This document shows, in pieces, positions 1 to 10,983 of a DNA stretch of 64,000 nucleotides; the stretch's first letter is position 1, and the number at the start of each line of letters is the position of its first letter. The stretch is taken from assembly GCA_009760885.1 (NCBI GenBank), contig CM019713.1, positions 23,816,427 through 23,880,426 on the forward strand, read 5' to 3'. Both the position numbers and the translations under genes were made by a program. Origin of the DNA: Achatina immaculata (Eukaryota; Mollusca; Gastropoda; Stylommatophora; Achatinidae). The notes beneath the pieces were generated by a model. The model had not been told where the DNA came from. It ran no database searches and saw only the letters and a list, made by a program, of their open reading frames with translations.

Positions 1-530
1 TCTCATTGCGGTATCTACTATATCTTTGAGTCTATTCAAAATGACCTTGCAAAATACTTTTGACAAAACTGATATTAAGATTACTCCTCTCCAAATGTTA
101 CAGTCACTAAGATTGCCTTTTTTGGTATTTTAACAATGACTCCTTTTTCCATGTAGAAGGGACCTTTCCTTCTTTCCAAATCTTGTTAAATATTCTATGT
201 AGTTGTCTCATGTTGTCACTATTGATAGCTTATAACATTTCTAGTGTTATTTCATCTTCACCTGCAACTTTACTGTTAGCCATTAAATTCACTGCTGTTT
301 CAATTTCATGCACTTTAATTTCATCTAGATCGACATTTAGTTGTGGGGCTGGTAAGTCGGTTTCAAGATTTAACAATTCTTTTGGGTGTGGTCGATTAAG
401 TATTTCTTGGAAGTGTTCAGCCCATCTTTACGTTTGGTCTTTACTTGATGTTAATAGGGTTCCAGTTTGTAAGGATATGTCAGCTAGGAATTGTAGTCTG
501 GTAGAATGTAATGAAACTTGTTAATTTGTC
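1..530 (-). pseudogene. LINE family B reverse transcriptase fragment (linker and first RT blocks), cut by the window edge
   Basis: Read on the minus strand, from about 530 down to 1, this encodes the segment before and at the start of a non-LTR reverse transcriptase. A stretch reading RWAEHFQEILNRPHP comes first, then MANSKVAGEDEI, then KIWKEGKVPSTWKK and finally RLKDIVDTA. These are typical LINE blocks leading into RT motif 1, where ORF2 protein would copy element RNA at a nicked target. It aligns block by block with the copy at 20,240-21,690. The frame is broken by stops and small frameshifts, so it is a dead remnant. The rest of the element would lie left of position 1. RTE-like versus CR1-like placement is not settled here. 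Confidence 0.8.
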
Positions 531-924
531 TTTTTTAACACATATCTACAGTTTTTATTAGTGCTGTTAGGATGTAGTTATAGACATCTGCTTGTCCTTT
601 TTTAAGGCACAGATAGGAGATGGTTAGATGATTGTAGTGTTTTTTTATATTTGATCAACTCGTGATGTTAATATGCCTGTTATTTTGTTGTTGTTGGGGT
701 ATATGCACGTTCCAGCGGCGGAGTCTTGTCCGTTGGGATGTTTCCTGTACTAGTGTATTCTTGATTGTCTTACGTTGTTGGTTGGCATTCACTGTCTTCG
801 TTCATCGAGATCCCATCCTCATCTTTTCTCACATGAAACCTTTGAAGGACTTTCCTAATAGCCGACTTTTGTCTGCTGTGTACGTCTGTGTTACTGTAGT
901 GTTGTTGATCGACTCATCAGATTA
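531..924. other. Unassigned AT-rich spacer
   Basis: No recognisable coding blocks. It could be the decayed upstream part of the antisense LINE to its left, but I could not match it to a known LINE motif. Confidence 0.4.
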
Positions 925-1552
925 TTTAACCCCTGTGACTTTTTTGTTATTCATGTTACCTCCCTTAACCCCTGTGATTGTTTAGTTATTCATGTTATCT
1001 CCCTTAACCACTGTAATTGTTTAGTTATTCATGTTATCTCCCTTAACTACTGTAATTGTTTATTTATTCATATTATCTCCCTTAACTACTGTAATTGTTT
1101 AGTTATTCATGTTATCTCCCTTAACTAATTGTAATTGTTTATTTATTCATGTTATCTCCCTTAACTACTGTAATTGTTTAGTTATTCATGTTATCTCCCT
1201 TAACTACTGTAATTGTTTATTTATTCATGTTATCTCCCTTAACCACTGTAATTGTTTAGTTATTCATATTATCTCCCTTAACTACTGTAATTGTTTAGTT
1301 ATTCATGTTATCTCCTTTAACCACTGTAATTGTTTAGTTATTCATGTTATCTCCCTTAACCGCTGTAATTGTTTATTTATTCATGTTATCTCCCTTAACC
1401 ACTGTAATTGTTTAGTTATTCATGTTATCTCCCTTAACCGCTGTAATTGTTTAGTTATTCATATTACCTCCCTTAACTCCTGTGACTGTTTAGTTATTCG
1501 TGTTAACTCTCTTAACCCCTGTGATTGTTTAGTTATTCATGTTACCTCCCTG
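925..1552. repeat. Minisatellite, 39-bp unit, about 16 copies
   Basis: Unit begins TTAACTACTGTAATTGTTTA and ends in TTATCTCCC. Copies differ at a few sites (ACTACTG, ACCACTG, ACCGCTG, ACCCCTG). Because 39 is divisible by 3 a frame stays open across the array; the predicted 13-residue repeat is a by-product, not a gene. Confidence 0.95.
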
Positions 1553-1643
1553 TTTGTCCATGTTTTCCTCACCTGGGTTAGATGCGGTTAATAAGTGTGT
1601 TAAAAAGTAACATTTTGCTGGTATGTTGTGTGTGCTTCTGTTG

Positions 1644-1868
1644 CTGTATCACTTACAGCTAGTTAGTTTTTTGCCTACACTGTATCACTTACAGCTATTT
1701 AGTTTTTTGCCTACACTGTATCACTTACAGCTAGTTAGTTTTTTGCCTACACTGTATCACTTACAGCTAGTTAGTTTTTGCCTACACTGTATCACTTACA
1801 GCTAGTTAGTTTTTTTGTGTGCCTACAATGTATCACTTACAGCTAGTTAGTTTTTGCTTACATTGTAC
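1644..1868. repeat. Minisatellite, 36-bp unit, about 6 copies
   Basis: Unit begins TGTATCACTTACAGCTAGTT and ends GCCTACAC. The T-run in the middle varies in length between copies, and the last two units are the most diverged. Confidence 0.95.
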
Positions 1869-2095
1869 AAGCCACAGAAAAATTCTACTTTAAAGGGCAA
1901 ACGTCCGCTTTTTTCTCTGGACGATTCTCCTGTTACACATGACCTTTCGTTTTATCATGAAAGCGCATGTTCTAATTATCTGTAACTCAGTTTACTAATC
2001 TATGCTGTCTTGAGCTGTAACTTGGTCTATTAATCTGTGCTGTCTTTAGCTGAAACTCAATTTACTTATCTGTACTGTCTTCATCTGTAACTCAG

Positions 2096-2448
2096 AATCT
2101 GGATTCCACTTATTAGTAACATAGTAATCTGGATTCCACTTATTAGTAACATAGTAATCTGGATTCCACTTATTAGTAACAGTAATCTGGATTCCACTTA
2201 TTAGTAACATAGTAATCTGGATTCCACTTATTAGTAACAGTAATCTGGATTCCACTTATTAGTAACATAGTAATCTGGATTCCACTTATTAGTAACAGTA
2301 ATCTGGATTCCACTTATTAGTAACATAGTAATCTGGATTCCACTTATTAGTAACATAGTAATCTGGATTCCACTTATTAGTAACATAGTAATCTGGATTC
2401 CACTTATTAGTAATATAGTAATCTGGATTCCATTTATTAAAGAAATAA
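2096..2448. repeat. Minisatellite, 30-bp unit with 27-bp variants (left part)
   Basis: Unit starts AATCTGGATTCCACTTATTA and continues GTAACATAGT; several copies lack ATA and are 27 bp. The last unit is altered and runs into LINE coding sequence at about 2,449. The same unit resumes on the far side of that LINE fragment. Confidence 0.95.
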
Positions 2449-2921
2449 AAAAAACTAAGCATAAATATGAAAATCAGGATATTTAAGAGTAATGTTCTAA
2501 GCGTACTACTCTATGGAAGTGAATGCTGGAAAATCACCAAAACCATAGAAAACAAGTTGAATTCTTTCCAGACTAAATGTTTACGAAGAATTAAACAAAT
2601 ATTTTGGCCAAACACCATAAGAAATAACATTTTGTTAGCAGAAATGCAGATGAAACCACTGACAACAATTATTGAGGAAAGACGCTGGCGATGGTTGGGA
2701 CACGTGCTCCGAATGACTGACAACTCACTACCAAAAATAGCACTAAGATGGACACCACAGGGGAGCAGAAGTAAGGGTAGACCAAAAGAGACATGGAGAA
2801 GAACAACAGAAAGGATGTTGAGCAATAGAGGGCTCACCTGGGCAAGAGCAGAAAAAAAGGCGAAGGACAGGCATTTGTGGAAAACCCTTGTGGAAGCCCC
2901 ATGTGCCCTGGGCACTTAAGG

Positions 2922-2945
<24 letters not shown>
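2449..2945 (+). pseudogene. LINE ORF2 C-terminal fragment ending in a (GA)n tail
   Basis: One open frame from about 2,449 to 2,919 encodes the typical end of a LINE ORF2 protein after the RT domain. Markers in order are VLLYGSECW, KCLRRI, WRWLGHVLRM and SRSKGRPKETWRRT, ending LWKTLVEAPCALGT before a stop. A (GA)n run at 2,925-2,952 follows and looks like the element's tail or a microsatellite seeded by it. The fragment is 5'-truncated: EN and RT catalytic blocks are missing, so it cannot encode a working enzyme. It is unusually well preserved (about 150 codons without a stop) and sits inside the 30-bp minisatellite, which flanks it on both sides. Confidence 0.85.
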
Positions 2946-2951
<6 letters not shown>

Positions 2952-2955
<4 letters not shown>

Positions 2956-3030
2956 CTGGATTCCACTTATTAATAACATAGTAATCTGGATTCCACTTAT
3001 TAGTAACATAGTAATCTGGATTCTACCTGT
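2952..3030. repeat. Minisatellite, 30-bp unit (right part)
   Basis: Two and a half units of the same AATCTGGATTCCA repeat found at 2,096-2,448, continuing directly after the (GA)n run that ends the LINE fragment. Confidence 0.92.
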
Positions 3031-3307
3031 TGTCATGCTTAGACAACATTTTATGATTCTTATAGAAAATGGAATCTCCAGTTCTTATAACCTCCCCTGT
3101 TTTGTTTTTCGCAGAGTCCCTTTTTCCCCTTAGCCCTTTGTATGCGTTGTGTTATTTCCGGGAAGGGTTTGTTGTAGCACGTGCTCAGTCGTGTTTCTTT
3201 CTTCCATGAATTTCTTTCTGAGCTGTAAGATTCTCCCCAGCGGTCATGCTGTCCGTACTGTCCACCACATACTGGCAGAAATGGAGAGTGGTCAGTGTGT
3301 CCGGTTA
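3031..3307. other. Unassigned spacer
   Basis: Single-copy looking sequence between two arrays; no gene, RNA or element recognised. Confidence 0.4.
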
Positions 3308-3708
3308 CTTCATATTTAGATTACTTAATGAGGACTCATCTGCTCTTACTCCGGAGTTCTCATATTTAGAGCTCTTACTGCGGAATTCACATATTTAGAG
3401 CTATTAATACTGAGTTCTTATATTTAGAGCTCTTACTGCGGAATTCACATATTTAGAGCTATTAATACTGAGTTCTCATATTTAGAGCTCTTACTGCGGA
3501 ATTCACATATTTAGAGCTATTAATACTGAGTTCTCATATTTAGAGCTCTTACTGCGGAATTCACATATTTAGAGCTATTAATACTGAGTTCTCATATTTA
3601 GAGCTCTTACTGCGGAATTCACATATTTAGAGCTATTAATACTGAGTTCTCATATTTAGAGCTCTTACTGCAGAATTCATATATTTAGAGGTCTTACTAG
3701 GGATTTCA
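3308..3708. repeat. Minisatellite, 58-bp unit built of two related 29-bp halves
   Basis: Each 58-bp unit holds two CATATTTAGAGCT cores, one followed by CTTACTGCGGAATT and the other by ATTAATACTGAGTT. The array therefore arose from a 29-bp unit that diverged and was then amplified as a dimer, about 6 copies. Confidence 0.92.
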
Positions 3709-3944
3709 CGTATATATCCGACTAATATAACTCACCTGACACCAATTTTGCAAAAATATCGTTCGTTGGTGCCACTTCCTTGTGAGTAGTGTGGAGTTGT
3801 CCGAATGGGAAGAATATTTAGCTTCTTGATTAGCTTTTGAAACGGTCCACCAATAAATTCGTCTCCACTGTCAGTCAGGCCAGTGGCACTGAGGTCTTCG
3901 TACAAATTCTTCCATCAACAATATGGCTGCTCTTGTCTTCGCTT
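3709..3944. other. Unassigned spacer
   Basis: No feature recognised between the 58-bp and 37-bp arrays. Confidence 0.4.
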
Positions 3945-4660
3945 GTGTGTAGCTTCTGCCTGGCTGCTCTTGTCTTCGCTTGTGTGTAGTTTCTGCCTGG
4001 CTGCTCTTGTCTTCGCTTGTGTGTAGCTTCTGCCTGGCTGCTCTTGTCTTCGCTTGTGTGTAGCTTCTGCCTGGCTGCTCTTGTCTTCGCTTGTGTGTAG
4101 TTTCTGCCTGGCTGCTCTTGTCTTCGCTTGTGTGTAGTTTCTGCCTGGCTGCTCTTGTCTTCGCTTGTGTGTAGCTTAAGTCTGGCTGCTCTTGTCTTCG
4201 CTTGTGTGTAGTTTCTGCCTGGCTGCTCTTGTCTTCGCTTGTGTGTAGCTTCTGTCTGGCTGCTCTTGTCTTCGCTTGTGTGTAGCTTAAGTCTGGCTGC
4301 TCTTGTCTTCGCTTGTGTGTAGTTTCTGCCTGGCTGCTCTTGTCTTCGCTTGTGTGTAGTTTCTGCCTGGCTGCTCTTGTCTTCGCTTGTGTGTAGCTTC
4401 TGTCTGGCTGCTCTTGTCTTCGCTTGTGTGTAGCTTAAGTCTGGCTGCTCTTGTCTTCGGTTGTGTAGCTTCTGTCTGGCTGCTCTTGTCTTCGCTTGTG
4501 TGTAGTTTCTGCCTGGCTGCTCTTGTCTTCGCTTGTGTGTAGCTTAAGTCTGGCTGCTCTTGTCTTCGGTTGTGTAGCTTCTGTCTGGCTGCTCTTGTCT
4601 TCGCTTGTGTGTAGCTTCTGTCTGGCTGCTCTTGTCCTCGGTCGTGTAGCTTCTGTACAG
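3945..4660. repeat. Minisatellite, 37-bp unit, about 19 copies
   Basis: Unit contains TGGCTGCTCTTGTCTTCGCT followed by TGTGTGTAG and a variable TTTCTGCC, CTTCTGTC or CTTAAGTC segment. Variant units are interspersed, for example a shorter form with CGGTTGTGTAG at about 4,456 and 4,566, suggesting block duplication. Confidence 0.95.
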
Positions 4661-4744
4661 GGTCGAACATTATTTCTCTAAAGTGAACAAAGTACTTATT
4701 TCCAGATTCAGTAAACGGAACCGAAGCAGTCAGTTCTGTTTTTT

Positions 4745-5535
4745 GACACACAGCCTTGTGGTGTGTCCGCGATTTGTAACACGCAGCCTTGTGGTGTGTC
4801 CGCGATTTGTAACACGCAGCCTTGTGGTGTGTCCGCGATTTGTAACACGCAGCCTTGTGGTGTGTCCGCGATTTGTAACACGCAGCCTTGTGGTGTGTCC
4901 GCCATTTGTAACACGCAGCCTTGTGGTGTGTCCGCGATTTGTAACACGCAGCCTTGTGGTGTGTCACCGATTTGTAACACGCAGCCTTGTGGTGTGTCAC
5001 CGATTTGTAACACGCAGCCTTGTGGTGTGTCCGTGATTTGTAACACGCAGCCTTGTGGTGTGTCCGTGATTTGTAACACGCAGCCTTGTGGTGTGTCCGT
5101 GATTTGTAACACGCAGCCTTGTGGTGTGTCCGTGATTTGTAACACGCAGCCTTGTGGTGTGTCACCGATTTGTAACACGCAGCCTTGTGGTGTGTCTGTG
5201 ATTTGTAACACGCAGCCTTGTGGTGTGTCACCGATTTGTAACACGCAGCCTTGTGGTGTGTCCGTGATTTGTAACACGCAGCCTTGTGGTGTGTCCGTGA
5301 TTTGTAACACGCAGCCTTGTGGTGTGTCCGTGATTTGTAACACGCAGCCTTGTGGTGTGTCCGTGATTTGTAACACGCAGCCTTGTGGTGTGTCACCGAT
5401 TTGTAACACGCAGCCTTGTGGTGTGTCTGTGATTTGTAACACGCAGCCTTGTGGTGTGTCACCGATTTGTAACACGCAGCTTTGTGGTGTGTCCGTGATT
5501 TGTAACACGCAGCCTTGTGGTGTGTCCGCGATTTG
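4745..5535. repeat. Minisatellite, 33-bp unit, about 24 copies, open in several frames on both strands
   Basis: Unit is CAGCCTTGTGGTGTGTCCGC followed by GATTTGTAACACG, with variants (CCGTG, CACCG, CTGTG) in the middle. As 33 is divisible by 3, long frames of 260-390 codons run through it on both strands. They have no start context, no non-repeat domain and no homologue I recognise, so I do not call them genes. Confidence 0.95.
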
Positions 5536-5607
5536 TACTCTGTGTGCTTCTAATTCCTCGTTTTTCTGTCATATTACTTCTTACTTCTTCTCCTCATCAT
5601 TATACAT

Positions 5608-6025
5608 CTCCTCTAATACTATTTGTTAAGGATGTTTTGGACTATCTTTCCAGTACACCTCATCCTCTAATACTATTTGTTAAGGATGTTTTGGACTATC
5701 TTTCCAGTACACCTCATCCTCTAATACTGTTTGTTAAGGATGTTTTGGACTATCTTTCCAGTACACCTCATCCTCTAATACTGTTTGTTAAGGATGTTTT
5801 GGACTATCTTTCCAGTACACCTCATCCTCTAATACTATTTGTTAAGGATGTTTTGGACTATCTTTCCAGTACACCTCATCCTCTAATACTATTTGTTAAG
5901 GATGTTTTGGACTATCTTCCCAGTACACCTCATACTCTAATATTGTTTGTTAAGGATGTTTTGGACTATCTTTCCAGTACACCTCATCCTCTAATACTAT
6001 TTGTTAAGGATGTTTTGGACTACAT
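5608..6025. repeat. Minisatellite, 54-bp unit, about 7.7 copies
   Basis: Unit contains TTTGTTAAGGATGTTTTGGA, then CTATCTTTCCAGTACACCTC and ATCCTCTAATACTA. Copies are nearly identical, so the array is young or homogenised. The open frame through it is periodic (18 residues). Confidence 0.95.
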
Positions 6026-6520
6026 TTCTTGTACACATGTGCCCTTTCTTGTCATGTTACTCGAGTATAACAATTTCCTTCTGGTGTGTGGGCGATATTT
6101 CTTCATCTTCTGTTACTTTTTGCAATATGTCATTTTCCAAAATGAGTATTTGAGTAATAATTCTGATTCTGCCTTCCTCTGGCTACTTTTTATGGCCTTG
6201 ATTTCACCGTCTCATTCTTTCTTCATGTCCTGGCGTTACTGGTTGGGGTTTCTGACCTCCTTGGCGGTCATTGCAGTCTCAGCCATTGATCTTCGCAACA
6301 ACACACTGACGGTTTACATGTTCTCATTACATACATTATCATGTTCTCATTAATACATAACATGTTTTCACACGCTTTAGGATTAAGCTCAGGTAATTCA
6401 TTCTCACAGTTCTCTACACCTGATTGTACCATGGACAGAAACATCTGCCATATTTGATTCTTCAGATATAATTTCAACATACGGTTAATATGTGAGTATG
6501 ATTCTAAGGACTGTTATTTG
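6026..6520. other. Unassigned spacer
   Basis: Mixed-composition sequence with no recognised coding or RNA feature. Confidence 0.4.
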
Positions 6521-7811
6521 CCGGAGGTGAGGTGGAGGATACGCTCTCCACTCCAACGGCATGCGTCTCAAACAGCCTCTGACAGTCAAGTCCAGCTCCT
6601 GGCCTTCTCGTGGCGGAACTATTTAAGCTGATAAGAGAAGGGGCGAAGGCGAATATCTGGCGCCTGAAAACCAGACGATTAAGGTAGATGAGAGTTACGT
6701 TTGGTAGCTCATCTACCGCTGCTGGCGAGATTCTTCAGCTGTCGTGCATGGAGCGAGGCTCCTCCCGGACAGTGAAGAAAGGTGCAAATGGGGTTGCCGT
6801 GCGGCACCACTGTGAAAAAGGTGAAAGAAAGGATAAAGCGAAGCAAACAGCAGTCAATCACGGCACCTCTAGCTTTGGAGGTCGCCACGTCCTAAGTGCA
6901 CTCATATTGGGCGAAATGCCTGAACCGGCTTAACCCAGAGGTTAAGACACTGCTGGCTAGACTCTTCGGATGCCGCGCGTGGGGTGAAGCTCCTCCCGGC
7001 CAAGGAAAATAATACGGAAAAGAAATAAAGGTTGCTGTGTGGCGCCGATGTAGAAAAGGTGATAGAAAGGATAAAGTGAAGCTTAATCGGTATGTCCAGC
7101 AGTATCGCGGCGAGAGCTACTCATACCACGGTGCCTCTGCTCTAAAGGCCAACCATGTCCGAAAAACACCCATACTGTGAAATATGCCTAAACCGGCTTA
7201 CATCAGGGGTGAAACTTGATGGCTACGCATATCACGGTATTTCTGCTCTAGAGGTCGATCATGTCGTAGACACACCAATACTGGGATAATATGCCTAAAC
7301 CGGCTCAATCCAGGGGTGGAAGTCACTAGTAGCGAGGATTCATCCTCCTGGACAAAGCTCCGTCCTGGTCACAACTAGGAAGGGTAGCTGTGAGAAAGTC
7401 CAACTCTAGCCTGGATGGGCTAGCACCTCTCACCCAGCAGGGATATACTGATATCCAAAACACGCTGAGGTTTTCCGGTGAGAAAGTCCTACTCTAGATC
7501 AAAGTGGTGCAACGAAAACCACGGTGTCACGCAATCCCGCTTCAGAGACCCAACAAGAATACAGGCTAAAGCCGTGCGATACTCTGAACCTCTTGTGGTC
7601 CTCTCGGGGATCTCATGTGGTCCATTGAGAACCACGCGGGGGACCACGGAAACCTATGGAGGACCACAGGTTATTCAGTAGGATCACAGGGCGGTCTTGG
7701 TGGTAGAAGCGAACGAAGAAGAAGAAGAAGAAGGAGAAGAAGAAGAAGAAGAAGAAGAAGAAGAAGAAGAAGAAGAAGAAGAAGAAGAAGAAGAAGAAGA
7801 AGAAGAAGAAA
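6520..7811 (+). mobile_element. Composite retroelement-like repeat with ~240-bp internal monomers and a (GAA)n tail
   Basis: GC-richer than its surroundings. Two related monomers, about 6,722-6,945 and 6,952-7,200, plus a partial third at 7,212-7,318, share GGCTCCTCCCGG or GAAGCTCCTCCCGGCC, a GGTGATAGAAAGGATAAA-type block and a closing ATGCCTAAACCGGCT. The 3' part (about 7,385-7,720) is present again in inverted orientation at 34,318-34,750. It ends AGAAGCGAACGAAGAAG and runs into (AAG)n up to 7,811, as expected for the 3' tail of a target-primed retroelement. No protein domain is recognisable, so it may be non-autonomous or retain only UTR. The tandem monomers resemble in layout the repeated promoter units of some LINE 5' UTRs; that comparison is inference. 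Confidence 0.6.
7709..7811. repeat. (AAG)n microsatellite
   Basis: About 100 bp of AAG repeats forming the apparent tail of the element that ends here. Confidence 0.95.
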
Positions 7812-8614
7812 TGTGAGTGTATGGTGTGACCAGGCCTTCAATATCCTATTCCTGTGTCCAGAACGTAGCATGTTTCCCAACTTCTTGTCGTCGGTGTCAA
7901 TTATTTGTTTAGATTTGTACATAGACTTTATACACATAATTTTTACACAGAACGTATACACAGAATTTGTAGAGCATAAACAATCACAAAACAAAGCAAC
8001 AGCAAGGCAAATATATCAAATAATCATGGTGACAGATCGCAAGATTGGACTAAGTCATATGAACTGCCTGCCTGCCTGCCACTATAACTTCGTTTTACTG
8101 TAGATTAATACAATTTTTTTAAAGTTTTAGTGAAATAATTAGTTCAAATTTCAGCAAATTTTGTTTAGGAACATACGAGCATCATGGTCGACATCTTCAC
8201 TGATACAAAGAAATGATTCTGATGTTCTCAAAGTCCACTTCATCTTTCATTAATTAATTTCATTATCTTAGCGCAGAGACCGTTTCAGAAGCGATATTTT
8301 GTTGAATAAACAAGTAAATTTTAATTGTTACTTTAAGGACACAAAAATCCACTACGAATAAATCAGTGAACACAATAGGCAATTGATTTGTCCATCTTTT
8401 TCCAATCCAGTATATCGAAACCGTTGTTTAAAACATAAAAGTTGATTCTCTTTGAAACAACAGAGAAAACCAATAAGTACAATAAATTATTAGTTTTTAA
8501 TACATACGAAAACGAAATAGCATAAAATGAGAAGTCATTTTTACCTGATGTATCTACCTGCTACGTAACACATGCTTGTGATACTTTAGACCGCACAAGG
8601 ACTTTACAAAGGTG
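7812..8614. other. Unassigned AT-rich spacer
   Basis: Looks single-copy; no coding motif, RNA gene or terminal repeat recognised. Confidence 0.4.
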
Positions 8615-8937
8615 TGCATATGTATGTATGTGATGTATGTTATGTATGTAATGTGTGTAATGTATGTTATGTATTTAATGTGTGTAATGTATGATATGTA
8701 CGTAATGTATATAATGTATATATGTTTGTATGTATGTATGTATGTATGTATGTGTATGTATGTATGTATGTATGTATGTGTGTATGTATGTATGTATGTA
8801 TGTATGTATGTTGTATGTATGTATGTATGTATGTATGTATGTATGTATGTATGTATGTATGTTATGTATGTATGTATGTATGTTGTATGTATGTATGTAT
8901 GTATGTATGTATGTATGTATGTATGTATGTATGTATG
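8615..8937. repeat. (ATGT)n microsatellite with imperfect left end
   Basis: Long ATGT run, interrupted by occasional GTGT and TTGT units. It ends about 35 bp before readable LINE RT sequence. Confidence 0.95.
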
Positions 8938-9522
8938 ATCTATTTCTCAAATATTTAACTAGTTCCTCCCAGTATGACACTGTCCTAACAGGAGAGAGTG
9001 AAAGCAGAAACTTGTGAACAAAATTAATGAAGAACGTAATAAAAGAGGTCTAGAGCTACACAACAAAACAGAAACACTGGTAATAATTAACAAGAATAAA
9101 CATACCAAAGTGCAACATCCTTTCACATGGCAAGACACTGACACAAGTAAATAAATTCATTTACCTTGAAATAACAATAACAGCTGATGGCAGTTTCGTA
9201 GATGAAATAAAATTATGAGTAGGTAAGGCAGGACCAGCTTTTTATGGCATGAAGAAGATGTTAGCAATTAAGGTGTCCATAAAAGTGAGGAAAAGAGTAT
9301 TGTTGTGCTGTATAGAGCCAATATTGCTGTATGGTAATCAAACATGGACAATTAACAAAAAGATGACAGAGAAATTGGAAGCAACAGAGATGTGGTTTTT
9401 TAATAAAGATACAATAAATATCCTAAACAGACAGAAAAGCAAATGAAGAGATGCTCAAATAAGTTTTAGAATAAAGAAAACTTGTTAAAATGATAAGAAA
9501 AGAACAATTAGAATTTCTTGGA

Positions 9523-9872
9523 CATGCCATGAGAGGACACAAGTTGGAGAACTTAGACATGCCATGAGAAGACACAAGTTGGAGAACCTAGACATGTCAT
9601 GAGAGGACACAAGTTGGAGAACTTAGACGTGTCATAAGAAGACACAAGTTGGAGAACTTAGACATGCCATGAGAAGACACAAGTTGGAGAACCTAGACAT
9701 GTCATGAGAGGACACAAGTTGGAGAACTTAGACATGCCATGAGAAGACACAAGTTGGAGAACCTAGACATGTCATGAGAGGACACAAGTTGGAGAACTTA
9801 GACACGCCATAAGAAGACACAAGTTGGAGAATTTAGACACGCCATAAGAAGACACAAGTTGGAGAACTTAGT
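9523..9872. repeat. Minisatellite, 35-bp unit, about 10 copies, derived from LINE coding sequence
   Basis: Unit holds GACATGCCATGAGAAGACAC followed by AAGTTGGAGAACTTA. The first copy is the LINE codons for GHAMR and the KLENL that follows. The period is not a multiple of 3, so each copy shifts the frame. Confidence 0.95.
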
Positions 9873-10002
9873 AATGACCGGAAAATTCAAGGGGAAAAAG
9901 AAGAAAGGAAGGCCAAGAGAAAAATGTTTGAATGAACCGGAAGCACCAAGGACTACACGAGATGGAGAAACATGATCTCCAACGCTGTCTGGCACAGCAC
10001 AT

Positions 10003-10050
10003 AATAATAATAATATAATAATATAATATAATAATAATAATAATAATAAA
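10003..10050. repeat. (ATA)n LINE tail
   Basis: AT-only trinucleotide run directly after the LINE stop region. Confidence 0.9.
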
Positions 10051-10455
10051 TTGCATAATAACTATGTTTTTAAAGAAAACTGACAAACCTACGTGAAGCA
10101 GCTCTACTCCTGCTATTGATAGTTTGTGAAAAGATCTTTCTCTCTATAGTCTGTCGAAATGTCCTGTTAATCTCACGACTCGCCAAAGCTTTGGGTGCGT
10201 TCTAAGCACGTATGGCTTGTTGTAGCGTCTATCGAATGCGCATCCAACGACGGTCCTCCCACTCTGTTATTTGCTTACATCCGCTTATTAGCCAGGACAA
10301 CATCGAGCTCATCCTATAGATTTTTTTCCTCCACTTCAGCTTTCTAGCGGCTTAAAGTTTATTTGGTTTAGAAATTGTGTAACTATTCTGTATTATGACA
10401 CTACATTGCCTATCTGACCTGCCAGTGTGGACAGTGCAAGCCAGAGTTATTAGAG
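10051..10455. other. Unassigned spacer
   Basis: No feature recognised between two LINE remnants. Confidence 0.4.
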
Positions 10456-10800
10456 TATTATTTCATGTTAAGAATACCATGGACAGCTGAAATAACACGT
10501 GAAAAGTGCTTAATAAAAGCCATTGAGAAACGAAGCCTAATAAACTCACTACGGGGGAGACACTCAGAGTTTATCAGCCGTATAATGAGAAGAGGAGGGC
10601 TCGAAAATACCGTGACAACAGGGAAAATTGGAGGCAAGAAAGAGAGAGGTAGACCAAGAGAGAAAATCTTGAATGGCTTGACAAAATGGCTTGGAAGAAG
10701 CACAACAACAGAACTGACGGAAAACATAAAAGATCGAAAACTGTGGAGAGACATGGTCACCTACGCCTCCAGACATGGCACATGGTGATGATGAATATTT
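10456..10800 (+). pseudogene. RTE-type LINE ORF2 C-terminal fragment
   Basis: A single open frame of about 107 codons (10,465-10,788) reads MLRIPWTAEITREKC, then EFISRIMRRGGLENTVTTGK, then KKERGRPREKILNGLTKW and ends LWRDMVTYASRHGTW before the stop. This is the conserved C-terminal region of RTE-type ORF2, downstream of the RT domain. A short TGATGATGAA tail follows. EN and RT are absent, so it is a 5'-truncated insertion. The intact frame suggests it is younger than the remnant just upstream. Confidence 0.85.
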
Positions 10801-10983
10801 TATCTTATAGTAAGAAACAAATCAAACAATACTTCCTTGTTTTAACCTTCTGTTAACATCGAGAAGAGTCAGTTACAGCTGACAAATGAGATTCAATTTA
10901 TTTTCTTTTCAAATTTAAACTTGTAGCTTAAATTTTATAAAGACTCTTTCTGTCTGTCTTCTTTCTTACTATTGACCAACATC

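Larger units (their letters stand above)
8970..10050 (+). pseudogene. RTE-type LINE remnant from RT motif C to the 3' tail, with an internal minisatellite
   Basis: Plus-strand reading gives, in order, a decayed YADD block (QYDTVLTGESES, about 8,970), KVSIKVRKRVLLCCIEPILLYG (quoted only by its end, ILLYG) and WTINKKMTEKLEATEMWFFN at about 9,300-9,400. A later QLEFLGHAMR block lies at about 9,510 and a TGKFKGKKKKGRPREKCL block at about 9,875-9,930. The element ends near 9,995 in the short WHST-like terminus and an (ATA)n tail. Between the GHAMR and TGKF blocks the coding sequence has been expanded into a 35-bp tandem array. Stops and frameshifts break the frame several times. Same broad family as the RTE at 43.6-46.8 kb but clearly diverged from it. 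Confidence 0.8.

Noticed and set aside
4287..5508. Long minus-strand frames of 391 and 266 codons made of short repeated peptides
   Set aside because: They are the 37-bp and 33-bp minisatellites read in frame; several frames on both strands are equally open and none has a unique domain.
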